10,190 nucleotides of DNA from Verrucomicrobia bacterium UBA1200 (GCA_002309765.1 DBXY01000034.1:134168-144357); one strand, 5' to 3'. Positions 1 through 7,181 are shown, counted from the stretch's first letter. Notes: generated by a model from the letters alone, not told the origin. Numbers and translations: made by a program.

Positions 1-1322
1 GGCGCGAGGCGCGTCACGCGGCCGTCAGGCCGCAGACCGTCGAGCGCGAGCAACTGCCCACCCGGCACCCCCATATAGCCGAGCCGGTGGCGCGTCTCGT
101 GCGCCCATTCGCTGCCTTCGGGATTGGGCGAGTCGAGCACCAGCAGACGCTTCACGGCGCACACGAGCGGATTGCCGAACATCACCCCGCGCTTCACGCG
201 CCGCACGGCGAGATACGCGGACACCTTCTCCTCCGGCGTCCGCGCCTGCGCCACCGCCGCGCGAAGATCGGGGGTGACGACCGATGCATCCGCCTTGAGC
301 CGGCGGATCAGCGCCTCGGTCCGCGCCAGCTCGTCCTCCGGGTCAAAACGCCCGTCCGCCTGCCGCAGCCAGTCGGCCTCGATGGCGATCTCCGCCTCGG
401 TGTGCGTAAGTTGGCGTGGCGCGGGCGTGACTGGCGGATGGTACGGTGCCACCCGCTCGCGTACCGGACGCTCCGGCGCTACCGGCCAGTCGGCAGACGC
501 CGCCGCGATGAGCTGTTCGCGCGTGGCCGCCTCCAATCCCTGCGGGAACAGCTTTGCCCAGAACGCGTCAAACGCCTCGCCACGCGCGCGTTCCGCCACC
601 GTCATGCGCTCGCGCTGCTCCGGCGTGAGCGGCCGGTACTCGCACACCGCGTCCCGTCGTGCCGCCAGGCTTGCGCGCAACCCCGCCTCGTTGAATGCCG
701 TCCCGTATGCCGCGCACTGCTCCGAAAATATCCGCAGCACCTCGCTCGCCGTCGTCGCCCGCGGCTCAATGGCGAGCGCGGCGATCTCGCCCGTGAAGAA
801 CTCGCCCAACCCGCTTGACGACCCCACGAATCCCGGTACGCCGCGCGCGATGACGGCCCGCCCGCCCGGCAGGGGCACGGCCATCCGTTCCACCCCGTCG
901 AACCACACGCGCATCTTGCCCTTATCCAGCGAAGCCACGGCGAAGTGCCACTTACCGTCCGTCGCCGTCGCCGGGTCGATCACCCCGTCGCACTCCACAT
1001 AACCCGTTCCGTGCAGGCCGAGCGACAAAATCTGTCCGTTCTCTTGGAAAGAAAAGAGCACGCGCCCGGTCCCGGCCTCCAGGCGAAAGATTTCGTTGTA
1101 GCGATTTAAAGCGGATGGCTTCACCCACGCGGATATCGTGAGCGCGTCCATCGTCTCCGGCAACGTGTTTGGCGGCATCTGCGGACCACGGCGCGTCTCA
1201 TCGAGCGTCCAGCGCGCGGGCGGCGGCAGTCGCCACAACGCGTCCGACTTTCTGTCTCCTTCAGCCGCCACACAGCTTAAAGAAAGGAGCGTCGCAAGGG
1301 TAATGATTGTTCGCGTGTTCAT
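1..1322 (-). CDS. Secreted LamG-domain protein, possibly HzsA-related (partial, C-terminus outside window)
   Basis: The minus-strand frame is open from ATG at 1322 to the left edge, giving at least 440 residues with no stop. Residues 1-20 form a signal peptide (basic start, hydrophobic core, cleavage near CVAA/EG), so the protein is probably exported. Residues 38-195 look like a LamG/concanavalin-type jelly roll: LTISAWVKPS at 61-70, GKWHFAVASLDKGKMRVWFDG at 123-143 (a 21-residue stretch typical of these lectin-like folds; key residues W125, H126, W140, G143) and FTGEIAALAI at 176-185. Residues 196-375 are charged and helical. From about 380 the text (NPLVCAVKR, then PGGQLLALDGL and PDGRVTRLA) resembles the start of the beta-propeller region of HzsA-related proteins common in Planctomycetes and Verrucomicrobia, but that is recall, not a search. 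No good ribosome binding site precedes the ATG. It starts 23 nt after the membrane-protein gene upstream. LamG is fairly sure; overall function is unknown. Confidence 0.7.
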   Translation of the reverse strand, partial: MNTRTIITLATLLSLSCVAAEGDRKSDALWRLPPPARWTLDETRRGPQMPPNTLPETMDALTISAWVKPSALNRYNEIFRLEAGTGRVLFSFQENGQILSLGLHGTGYVECDGVIDPATATDGKWHFAVASLDKGKMRVWFDGVERMAVPLPGGRAVIARGVPGFVGSSSGLGEFFTGEIAALAIEPRATTASEVLRIFSEQCAAYGTAFNEAGLRASLAARRDAVCEYRPLTPEQRERMTVAERARGEAFDAFWAKLFPQGLEAATREQLIAAASADWPVAPERPVRERVAPYHPPVTPAPRQLTHTEAEIAIEADWLRQADGRFDPEDELARTEALIRRLKADASVVTPDLRAAVAQARTPEEKVSAYLAVRRVKRGVMFGNPLVCAVKRLLVLDSPNPEGSEWAHETRHRLGYMGVPGGQLLALDGLRPDGRVTRLA

Positions 1323-1345
1323 TGATTTTGCCAGTTCTTAAACAT

Positions 1346-1762
1346 TCACATGTGTGACACGATGTATAACAAACAATAGGTAGACAAGGTTGAATAACAC
1401 AACGCGCCGATACGGCCGAGCCATCTCGCCAGCGGACTTTCGGCTTTCGCCCATAAGCGAACGCACCATATCAAAGCGCCGTAAATCAACAGGGTACCAA
1501 GCGTTAACGAGCATACCGCAACTGGCGTGCCGCCTTGCACGCGAAACAAATACAGGGCGAAGCACACGATTGACAACGGCCCAATCACCGCTGTAGCGAG
1601 AGCTAACAATGGGAATATGGCTATCCCAAGCACGTCGGCAAACGACGTTATGCGAAACGCTCTTGCGCCGAAGAATGCCATAATGCCCGCAAGGTATCCG
1701 ATGACGAGCATCCCCCACAGCCCAATCCACTTCCAAAGTTTATGTTTGAAATGGGGATTCAT
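1346..1762 (-). CDS. Small hypothetical integral membrane protein
   Basis: The protein has 138 residues with no family I recognise. It begins MNPHFKHKLWKW and then carries about four hydrophobic segments: WIGLWGMLVIGYLAGIMAFF, VLGIAIFPLLALATAVIGPL running into IVCFALYLF, VCSLTLGTLLIYGALIWCV, and a C-terminal one ending LLYIVSHM. It should sit in the inner membrane. The start chosen is ATG at 1762; a GTG lies just before it at 1765, and neither has a strong Shine-Dalgarno. The gene starts 11 nt after the dipeptidase stop, so coupling to that gene is plausible. The stretch is visibly more AT-rich than its neighbours, which may reflect recent acquisition or only the codon bias of a short membrane gene. 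An overlapping minus frame (1338-1736) is open too, but its product is arginine-rich and lacks the hydrophobic pattern. No function is proposed. Confidence 0.6.
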   Translation of the reverse strand: MNPHFKHKLWKWIGLWGMLVIGYLAGIMAFFGARAFRITSFADVLGIAIFPLLALATAVIGPLSIVCFALYLFRVQGGTPVAVCSLTLGTLLIYGALIWCVRLWAKAESPLARWLGRIGALCYSTLSTYCLLYIVSHM

Positions 1763-1773
1763 CACTTGTCGGG

Positions 1774-2487
1774 TTATTGTTTAACGGGGAAATCGAAGTA
1801 GGTGTTGGGATACGGCTCGTCCGCCAGCGTAAAATGCCACCACTCCTCCGTAATCGGCTTGAAACCGTGGGCGATCATGATCTCCCGCAGAAGCATACGG
1901 TTGGCGAACTGTTCCTTTGTTATGCCTTGGTAATCCGGGTGGGATTCCCCGCCGAACCAATCGAAGGTTCCGCCCATGTCAACTTCCTTGCCGGTTTTCA
2001 TGTCAAAAAGGGTCAAATCGACCGTGCTGCCGCGGCTGTGCCCAGAACGCTCCGCAATGTACCCTTGGGCAAACAGCACCGATTTGTCAAGATTGGGATA
2101 AAAATGCTGCTTCATCCGCGTGTCAGCCGTATCTGCGGCCCACCGCACAAAATGCGCAACGGCCCGCTGCGGACGATAAGCGTCGTAGATTTTCAACCGG
2201 TAACCGCGCCTGACGCAATCGTCGCTCGCCGTCTTGAGCGCTTTAGCCGCCTCTTTAGAGAGCAACGCGCAGGGCTGCTCATACCCGTCGATACGTTCTC
2301 CGACAAAGTTGTAGGTCGAATAGTAGCGTATTTCCAAAATGGCGTCTGGCACGGCTTCGGCAAGCGACACAAAACCGGAGCGCCGCCCGCCAACATTCAG
2401 CAACGCGCACCCGGCAAACGACGCGACCAGCGCAAGCGCGATCCCAAGCCTTACGGTTTTCTTGACCAATCCGAATTCTTGAATCAT
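1774..2487 (-). CDS. Lipoprotein D-alanyl-D-alanine dipeptidase (VanX/DdpX, peptidase M15D family)
   Basis: The product is a zinc dipeptidase that should split D-Ala-D-Ala. All family landmarks are visible in the 237 residues: AYRPQ with Arg105 (the substrate-stabilising Arg of VanX), SGHSRGSTVD with zinc ligands His150 and Asp157, DMGGTFDWF at 170-178, and EEWWHF with catalytic Glu215 and zinc ligand His218. The spacings His-x6-Asp and Glu-x2-His match VanX. The N-terminus is a lipoprotein signal ending ASFAGC (lipid-modified Cys27), so the enzyme is extracytoplasmic and membrane-anchored. This differs from the cytoplasmic VanX of vancomycin resistance and resembles cell-wall turnover or DdpX-type enzymes. 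The ATG at 2487 has a near-perfect GGAGG (2495-2499) 7 nt upstream, which fixes the start. There is no vanH, vanA or vanRS nearby, so a resistance role is not supported. It follows the glycosidase-like gene by 70 nt. Confidence 0.9.
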   Translation of the reverse strand: MIQEFGLVKKTVRLGIALALVASFAGCALLNVGGRRSGFVSLAEAVPDAILEIRYYSTYNFVGERIDGYEQPCALLSKEAAKALKTASDDCVRRGYRLKIYDAYRPQRAVAHFVRWAADTADTRMKQHFYPNLDKSVLFAQGYIAERSGHSRGSTVDLTLFDMKTGKEVDMGGTFDWFGGESHPDYQGITKEQFANRMLLREIMIAHGFKPITEEWWHFTLADEPYPNTYFDFPVKQ

Positions 2488-2557
2488 TTCGCAACCTCCT
2501 TCTGTACCGGTTTGCCGACTTCCGCGCTAAAACGTCGCCGCCAACGGCAAGCCGCCG

Positions 2558-4210
2558 TTAGTTGCAGCGGTAAATCTGAAGACCGTCAAACCAGGTTTTG
2601 TCGTTCGGCCCCTGTTTGGCGCAAAGCAGTATCACCATCCGGTTGATTCCTTCTGGAATATGGATTAATGTCTCTGCCCGCCGCCACGCGTCCTCTGACT
2701 GTGCGGGCGGCAAGAAAATATCCGCCGACGGAATGCGCCACTGCCATACCCCGTCCTTCTGCCATGAAGCGTTGGCGGTGGGGTTGGCTCCTTTCGCGGA
2801 GACCCGGACGATATATGTTTCGCCGGGCTTCACCCCGTCCAACGGGAAACAGAAACACCCGTTACCCACTCCCTTCATGCAGAGCGAACCGGCATCGCCT
2901 GTCGCCGCGTCAATGCCAAACACCCCTTGCGCGCTCTTTTCATCCTGCCAGCAAGACCAAGGCTTGGCGATGCCGTTCGGGCGGAAACCGTCTGGCGGCA
3001 ACGGCACGTCCGTACGAGCTGCGGCCGCGACAACAAGATTTGTCATTGCTCCGGCTTTTTGCAGCGCCGCGAGGCGAAGAGCCAAAAGCGCCTTCGGGTC
3101 TTTTGCGCCGAGCATCGTTTCCGTCAAGCCGGGAAGCCGATCATTCCAAGAGGGTTTGCCCATGTGGTGTTTCGCGGCGATTGAATCCCACTTGATCCAA
3201 GACAACTTTTCGCCGTAAACCCACACATATTCGGACGCGACCTGCGTAGCCTGGCGCAAGTTCAACTCAAAATGCTTTAGCCGCGATCCGTTGACCGGCG
3301 CGAAATACCAAGGGGAATCCTGCTCATTGACATACATGTCCAGATAGAGTCCAAACCCCGTCAGCAACTGCTTACTGTACTTTTCGCGGTTTTCCGGCGC
3401 GACCAGTTTTAGGGCGGCTTGCCGCTGGTACCACGCGGACACGAAGAAATCATTGCGTTCGGCCTCGTAGCGGTAAGCGTGCTCATCGCCATCCACCAGC
3501 CGGGCGCCGGACGGCAGCGCGTCCAGCATCCCATTGAAAAACGCCGGCCAAACATCACGCGCGGCCTCAACCGTCGCCATCGGATCGAACGTGTCCAGCT
3601 GGCGGCGGTTCATCGAAAGAAACCAAAAGGAAAGGAAAACCGCGTCGGGGAACTCCTTCGCCATCGCCGACATCAGTTGCGCGCCGCGCTGACGGGCCAG
3701 CCGCGCCGTCTCGGCATACGGCGGGTCGTCCGGCAGGCGGAAGAACTGTTTGGAGCCGGGGTAATCCTCGTGGTCGATCAGCACGCCCCGCAATCCGCCC
3801 TGTTTCGCCAAGGCGGCCAACACGCCAAGATTGTTCACGGCCTTTGCCCACGCGGCATCGTCGCGCCAGTCCAGCCGCTGGCGCGGGGCGCAGAAACAGG
3901 CAAGAAAACTCTCCCGCAAAGAAGGATGCCGGACAATCTGCTGGAATATCGGGATTTGGTCGGCGAACGCGTCTCGCGTCCAAGCCGGGTCGTTCATAAT
4001 CGACGAAAAGGCGTAACTCCGACCGTCCGGCAGCGTCTTCTTCAGGCAGAGCGTCACGCCGTCCAGCGCCGTCGCGTCAAGCGCCTCCGCATTGGCCAGC
4101 ACCTCGGCGGGGGTAACCGCCAGCAGATCCCATCCGTGGCCGATATACTTCTTCTCCGCCGCGCCGGCCAGTCCGGCGCACAGCAGACAAATCCCGATTA
4201 TCCGGTTCAT
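2558..4210 (-). CDS. Secreted glycoside-hydrolase-like protein with C-terminal jelly-roll (CBM-like) domain
   Basis: The protein has 550 residues and I cannot assign it to a named family. Residues 1-18 are a signal peptide (MNRIIGICLLCAGLAGA), so it is exported. Residues about 20-390 read like a TIM barrel of the glycoside hydrolase type: GHGWDLL at 24-30, GVLIDHEDY at 142-150 with acids Asp146, Glu148 and Asp149 at a strand end, AVFLSFWFLS at 190-199, GDEHAYRYE at 241-249, and YVWVYGEKLSW at 328-338 with Glu334. Those acids are candidate catalytic residues only. Residues about 415-550 look like a carbohydrate-binding galactose-binding-like fold: GETYIVRVSAKG at 463-474, then IHIPEG and TWFDGLQIYR at the very end, the usual closing strand of CBM4/9-type modules. 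An AGGGGG stretch (4216-4221) lies 5 nt ahead of the ATG. It begins 35 nt after thiC with no terminator between, so it may be cotranscribed. The likely role is polysaccharide breakdown outside the cytoplasm, which is inferred. Confidence 0.8.
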   Translation of the reverse strand: MNRIIGICLLCAGLAGAAEKKYIGHGWDLLAVTPAEVLANAEALDATALDGVTLCLKKTLPDGRSYAFSSIMNDPAWTRDAFADQIPIFQQIVRHPSLRESFLACFCAPRQRLDWRDDAAWAKAVNNLGVLAALAKQGGLRGVLIDHEDYPGSKQFFRLPDDPPYAETARLARQRGAQLMSAMAKEFPDAVFLSFWFLSMNRRQLDTFDPMATVEAARDVWPAFFNGMLDALPSGARLVDGDEHAYRYEAERNDFFVSAWYQRQAALKLVAPENREKYSKQLLTGFGLYLDMYVNEQDSPWYFAPVNGSRLKHFELNLRQATQVASEYVWVYGEKLSWIKWDSIAAKHHMGKPSWNDRLPGLTETMLGAKDPKALLALRLAALQKAGAMTNLVVAAAARTDVPLPPDGFRPNGIAKPWSCWQDEKSAQGVFGIDAATGDAGSLCMKGVGNGCFCFPLDGVKPGETYIVRVSAKGANPTANASWQKDGVWQWRIPSADIFLPPAQSEDAWRRAETLIHIPEGINRMVILLCAKQGPNDKTWFDGLQIYRCN

Positions 4211-4245
4211 TGCCGACCCCCTATGTAAACGGCCTTTTCAGTGGC

Positions 4246-5550
4246 TCACTTGCCCAAAGATTCCGCCAACTCGCGAATCCGCCGGGAAGTCCGGACCGCG
4301 CAGAACTCTTTGCCGCACATGGAGCAGTGGTCGTCCGAATGGGCCTCGTCGGTGAACGCCCGCGTCCGCAACCAGCGCGCCCGGGCGCGTTCCGGGTCAA
4401 GAGCGAGAGAAAACTGGCGGTCCCAGTCGAACACTTTCCGGGCATCCGACATCGCGTCGTCGCGGTTCCGGGCCCCGGGCAACCCGCGCGCCACGTCGCC
4501 CGCATGGGCGGCGATCTTGTAAGCGATGCACCCCTGGTGCACCTCCTCACCGTCGGGAAGTCCCAAATGCTCGGCGGGTGTCACGTAACAAAGCAAAGAC
4601 GCCCCGTAGGTTGCGGCGGCGGTCGCGCCGATCGCGGAAACCAGATGGTCGTATCCGGGAGCGATGTCCGTCACCACCGGGCCCAGCACGTAGAACGGGG
4701 CGCCGTGGCAAACCTCCTGTTCGCGCTCCATGTTCATCTGGATCTGGTTGAACGGCACATGCCCCGGTCCCTCCACCATCACCTGCACCCCGCGGGCGCG
4801 GCAACGGTCCACCAGTTCGCCCAGCACGTCCAGCTCGCCGAATTGCGCCGTGTCCGAGGCGTCGGCAAGACATCCCGGCCGCAAGCCGTCGCCCAGCGAC
4901 ACGGTGACGTCGTGCTTGGCCAAAATCTCCATCACTTCGTCCCAACGGGTGTAGAGCGGGTTTTCGCAGCGATGCTCCATCATCCACTCCGCCATAATGG
5001 AACCGCCCCGGCTAACGATACCCATCTTGCGTTTCATCGCTTCGGGAATGTGCCTGAGCAGCAGCCCGGCGTGGAGCGTCATGAAATCGACCCCTTGCTC
5101 CGCCTGCTCCCGGATCACGTCCAACAGCAACCCGGGGTCCATCTGCGGCACATCCCCGGCGAGGCGCGACACCGTCTCGTAAACGGGAACGGTGCCCAGC
5201 GGTTTGCAGGAAGCGTCCAGCATCCCTTGGCGGATGTTTTTCACGTCGGCGCCGACCGAAAGATCCATCACGAAATCCGCCCCCGCCCGAAGCGCGATAT
5301 CCAGCTTCTCCAGCTCGTCGCCTTTGCCGGAATGGGTAACGCTGCGGCCGAGGTTGGCGTTGATTTTGGTGGTGAACATCCGTCCCACGCCGACCGGCTC
5401 GACGTTACGGTGCGCCGGGTTGAGCGGAATCACTGCGGTGCCGGCGGCAACCGCGTCACGCACCGTTTCAGGGGAGACGCGCTCGACCGAAGCCACGCGA
5501 AGCATCGCTTCCGTAACGATTCCCTGTTTGGCAGCCTCTAATTGCGTCAT
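4246..5550 (-). CDS. thiC: Phosphomethylpyrimidine synthase ThiC
   Basis: ThiC is the radical-SAM enzyme that rearranges 5-aminoimidazole ribotide into HMP-P, the pyrimidine half of thiamine, in the cytoplasm. The 434 residues match the short bacterial form without the extra N-terminal domain. Recognised segments are NANLGRS at 65-70 and onward, RGGS at 181-184, SLGDGLRPG at 218-226, EGPGHVP at 260-266, GPVVTDIAPGYDH at 290-302 and TPAEHLGLP at 324-332. The C-terminal cluster motif CSMCGKEFC (Cys409, 412, 417; CX2CX4C) binds the 4Fe-4S cluster. The start chosen is ATG at 5550 with AAGGA (5560-5564) 9 nt upstream. An in-frame GTG at 5553 is a possible alternative adding one residue. It is preceded by a TPP riboswitch, so it should be repressed when thiamine pyrophosphate is abundant. 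No other thi gene is in the window. Confidence 0.97.
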   Translation of the reverse strand: MTQLEAAKQGIVTEAMLRVASVERVSPETVRDAVAAGTAVIPLNPAHRNVEPVGVGRMFTTKINANLGRSVTHSGKGDELEKLDIALRAGADFVMDLSVGADVKNIRQGMLDASCKPLGTVPVYETVSRLAGDVPQMDPGLLLDVIREQAEQGVDFMTLHAGLLLRHIPEAMKRKMGIVSRGGSIMAEWMMEHRCENPLYTRWDEVMEILAKHDVTVSLGDGLRPGCLADASDTAQFGELDVLGELVDRCRARGVQVMVEGPGHVPFNQIQMNMEREQEVCHGAPFYVLGPVVTDIAPGYDHLVSAIGATAAATYGASLLCYVTPAEHLGLPDGEEVHQGCIAYKIAAHAGDVARGLPGARNRDDAMSDARKVFDWDRQFSLALDPERARARWLRTRAFTDEAHSDDHCSMCGKEFCAVRTSRRIRELAESLGK

Positions 5551-5604
5551 CACATCCGTCCTTTCAAATTAACCGGATTGGCGGGGGCGGGCGGACAGCG
5601 CCGG

Positions 5605-5682
5605 CAGTTCCCTCCGCCGGCATAGCCCGGTTCAGGTTCAATGGGTATTCTCTCAGCCCGCGTCCGGCAGGCACCCCAACTG
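5605..5682 (-). promoter_or_regulatory. TPP riboswitch (Thi box) upstream of thiC
   Basis: Read on the minus strand, the leader has the conserved TPP aptamer elements in order: GGGGTGCC (5670-5677), GCTGAGA, TACCC, TGAACCTGA, then TATGCCGGCGGAGGGAA. The closing helix P1 is CAGTT (5682-5678) with AACTG (5609-5605). GCTGAGA forms the pyrimidine-sensing bulge and GCCGGCGGAGGGAA the pyrophosphate-sensing side in known TPP aptamers. The 54 nt from the aptamer to the thiC ATG has no run of T after a hairpin, so control is more likely at translation initiation than by termination. ATCCG (5577-5573) could pair with CGGAT next to the Shine-Dalgarno, which is a suggestion only. Confidence 0.95.
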
Positions 5683-5692
5683 TGCGAAGGAT

Positions 5693-5701
5693 ACTGTACC
5701 A
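5693..5701 (-). promoter_or_regulatory. Candidate extended -10 promoter for the thiC leader
   Basis: The minus strand reads TGGTACAGT here: an extended -10 (TGN) followed by TACAGT, four of six matches to TATAAT. A -35 is weak (CTGGAA or TGGAAC about 17-18 nt upstream). The implied transcription start near 5686 falls just before riboswitch helix P1 at 5682, which is the expected layout. The call rests on position and motif only. Confidence 0.4.
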
Positions 5702-5770
5702 CATTGGGCGGCGTTGTTCCAGCGAAAAAAATGTGGCATCAAGATTTTTGCATTTTTTTGCAAACCGGGC

Positions 5771-5799
5771 TTGACTTTTTGCCGCCGATATGAGATTCT
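5771..5799 (+). promoter_or_regulatory. Candidate promoter for tRNA-Tyr
   Basis: TTGACT (5771-5776) matches five of six -35 bases. At 17 nt spacing the -10 position reads GATTCT, a weak match; TATGAG at 5789 is closer to the -35 than usual. Upstream, 5730-5765 is A/T rich with two copies of TTTTTGCA, which could act as an UP element. Start to tRNA distance is short, about 14 nt. Evidence for the -35 is good, for the -10 poor. Confidence 0.35.
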
Positions 5800-5819
5800 T
5801 TTCCGCGTCTTTGCGACAT

Positions 5820-5904
5820 GGTGGGGTACCGAAGTGGCCAACCGGGGCAGACTGTAAATCTGCTAGCACTGCTTTCCTTGGTTCGAATCCAAGCCCCACC
5901 ACCA
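5820..5904 (+). tRNA. tRNA-Tyr (anticodon GUA)
   Basis: This is a complete 85-nt cloverleaf. The acceptor stem is GGTGGGG (5820-5826) with CCCCACC (5894-5900), the discriminator base is A5901, and CCA (5902-5904) is encoded. The anticodon stem GCAGA (5847-5851) pairs with TCTGC (5859-5863) around a seven-base loop, and the anticodon GTA is at 5854-5856. The T arm is CTTGG (5877-5881), loop TTCGAAT, CCAAG (5889-5893). The 13-nt variable arm (5864-5876) makes it a type II tRNA, as expected for bacterial tRNA-Tyr. It is followed directly by a terminator, so it is probably its own transcription unit. Confidence 0.98.
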
Positions 5905-5911
5905 TCCTTTC

Positions 5912-5937
5912 AAGCCCGCTTTCCGGCGGGCTTTTTT
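5912..5937 (+). terminator. Rho-independent terminator after tRNA-Tyr
   Basis: The inverted repeat AAGCCCGC (5912-5919) and GCGGGCTT (5926-5933) encloses a six-base loop and runs into a stretch of six T (5932-5937). It begins 7 nt after the tRNA CCA and should end that transcript. Confidence 0.9.
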
Positions 5938-6010
5938 GTTGCTCTGCCGCACCCTCCGTACCGCAAAAAACCCCGCCTCAACCTTTTTTTGTCTCCCGGC
6001 AAGTTTTGAC

Positions 6011-6039
6011 TTCACTTTCCGCGCATTTAAAGGTAATAT
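6011..6039 (+). promoter_or_regulatory. Candidate promoter for the rhaT-led gene cluster
   Basis: TTCACT (6011-6016), 17 nt spacer, then TAATAT (6034-6039) upstream of rhaT, giving four of six matches in each box. An alternative -35 TTGACT at 6006-6011 is a better hexamer but sits 22 nt from the same -10. The rest of the 5938-6086 gap holds nothing else I recognise apart from the Shine-Dalgarno AAAGGAG (6074-6080). No obvious operator dyad is visible. Confidence 0.35.
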
Positions 6040-6086
6040 GTCCCCATTGATTGGACAACAGATTTTTTCACTCAAAGGAGACAACC

Positions 6087-7181
6087 ATGGACAGTGTTAC
6101 TACAAACCCGGCTTTGGGCATGATCATCTGCGCTTGCGGCGGCTTTGCCGGCGCGGTTTTTGCGCTTCCGTTCAAGAAAGTCAAAGGTTGGGCCTACGAA
6201 AGCTACTGGTTGATTTACGCCATTTTCGGGCTGGTTCTTTTCCCGTGGGCGCTGGCGCTGGCGACCGTGCCCAACCTGGGCGAAGTGCTGAAAAACGCGC
6301 CCGGCTCGGTGTTGGCCCGGTGCGCCGGGTTCGGCGCGCTGTGGGGGTTGGGCGGACTCACCTGGGGCCTGATGATCCGTTATCTCGGCATCGGCTTGGG
6401 TCTGGCCATCGGCTGCGGTCTCTGCTCCGCCACCGGCACCCTGATCCCCCCGCTGGTCACCGGCGACGCCGCCGCCCTGATTAAGGACACCCCCGCTATC
6501 GTCACCCTCGTCGGTGTGATCGGCTCGCTCATCGGCATCATCTTCGTCGGTCTGGCCGGCAAGTCCAAGGAGGGTGAGCTCTCCGAGGAAGAGAAGAAAA
6601 AGGCGGTAGCCGAGTTTGATTTCAAGAAAGGCATCATGGTGGCGCTGTTTTCCGGCATCGCGAGCGCGGGCATGAACTTCGGGCTCCAGAGCGGCGGCGT
6701 GTTGGAGCAGGCCGCGCTCGGCGGCGGCACCGCCGCGAAGTGGCAGGGAATGCCGGTGCTGGTGGTAGTGCTGTTCGGCGGGTTCATCGTGAACGCCGCT
6801 TGGTGCCTCTGGCAGAACGCGAAAAACAAAACCGGCGGCGACTACTGCAAGGGCGCCAACCCGGTGGCGGGCAACATCCTGTTCGCCGGCCTCGCCGGCG
6901 TGATTTGGGCGATGCAGTTTGTCTGCCAGAAGGTCGGCGAGCCCGCGCTGGGCAAAGACATCGCCTACATCAGCTTCGCGATCGTGATGGGCGCCTCGAT
7001 CTTCTTCAGCACCCTCGTGGGCGTGATAGTCGGCGAGTGGAAAGGCGTGAGCGCCAAGACCAAGGGCCTGCTTTCGGCCGGCGTCGTGGTGCTGCTGGTG
7101 TCGTTCTGCGTAATGTCCTACGCCAACAAGCTGCGTAACAGCGAGGCCGCCGTCCCGGCGGCCGCCGAAGTGCAGAAGTAG
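6087..7181 (+). CDS. rhaT: L-rhamnose/H+ symporter RhaT family
   Basis: This inner-membrane permease imports L-rhamnose with a proton. It has 364 residues (E. coli RhaT has 344) and about ten hydrophobic segments, near residues 9-29, 39-61, 77-97, 100-124, 137-158, 181-200, 222-242, 260-283, 291-318 and 326-346. Matches to the E. coli protein by memory include ALPFKKVKGWAYESYW at 26-41, the LFPWAL region at 51-56, GALWGLGGLTWGLMIRYLG at 83-101, FKKGIMVALFSGIASAGM at 179-196 and the GEW near 316-318. The start is ATG at 6087, with AAAGGAG 6 nt upstream; an in-frame TTG at 6051 has no such site. No rhamnose isomerase, kinase or regulator is in the window, so the substrate is assigned from family membership alone and a related deoxysugar is possible. 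It is the first gene of a tight plus-strand cluster. Confidence 0.92.
   Translation: MDSVTTNPALGMIICACGGFAGAVFALPFKKVKGWAYESYWLIYAIFGLVLFPWALALATVPNLGEVLKNAPGSVLARCAGFGALWGLGGLTWGLMIRYLGIGLGLAIGCGLCSATGTLIPPLVTGDAAALIKDTPAIVTLVGVIGSLIGIIFVGLAGKSKEGELSEEEKKKAVAEFDFKKGIMVALFSGIASAGMNFGLQSGGVLEQAALGGGTAAKWQGMPVLVVVLFGGFIVNAAWCLWQNAKNKTGGDYCKGANPVAGNILFAGLAGVIWAMQFVCQKVGEPALGKDIAYISFAIVMGASIFFSTLVGVIVGEWKGVSAKTKGLLSAGVVVLLVSFCVMSYANKLRNSEAAVPAAAEVQK

Noticed and set aside
87..1002. Two long plus-strand open frames (87-818 and 124-1002)
   Set aside because: Both lie antisense to the LamG protein gene. Their products are Arg/Ala/Ser-rich without domain sense, as expected from GC-rich antisense frames.
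1774..2487. Vancomycin resistance locus
   Set aside because: Only a vanX-like gene is present. It is exported, and no vanH, vanA or vanRS partner lies in the window.
2541..2560. Hairpin AACGGC/GCCGTT at the end of the glycosidase-like gene, possible terminator
   Set aside because: The stem is only about six pairs, overlaps the stop codon, and is followed by GC-rich sequence rather than a run of T on the minus strand.
3419..5541. Long plus-strand open frames opposite the glycosidase-like gene and thiC (3419-4228, 4210-5541)
   Set aside because: These are antisense shadows: thiC on the other strand is certain, and the products are His/Arg-rich with no recognisable domain.
5730..5765. TTTTTGCA direct repeats as a possible CRISPR or regulator operator array
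   Set aside because: There are only two short copies in an A/T-rich promoter region, with no spacer structure. An UP element or chance is simpler.
5564..5905. Minus-strand open frame beginning MVVGLGFEPRKAVLADLQSAP
   Set aside because: It is the antisense of tRNA-Tyr followed by the thiC leader and riboswitch. This peptide is a well-known false protein from tRNA complements.
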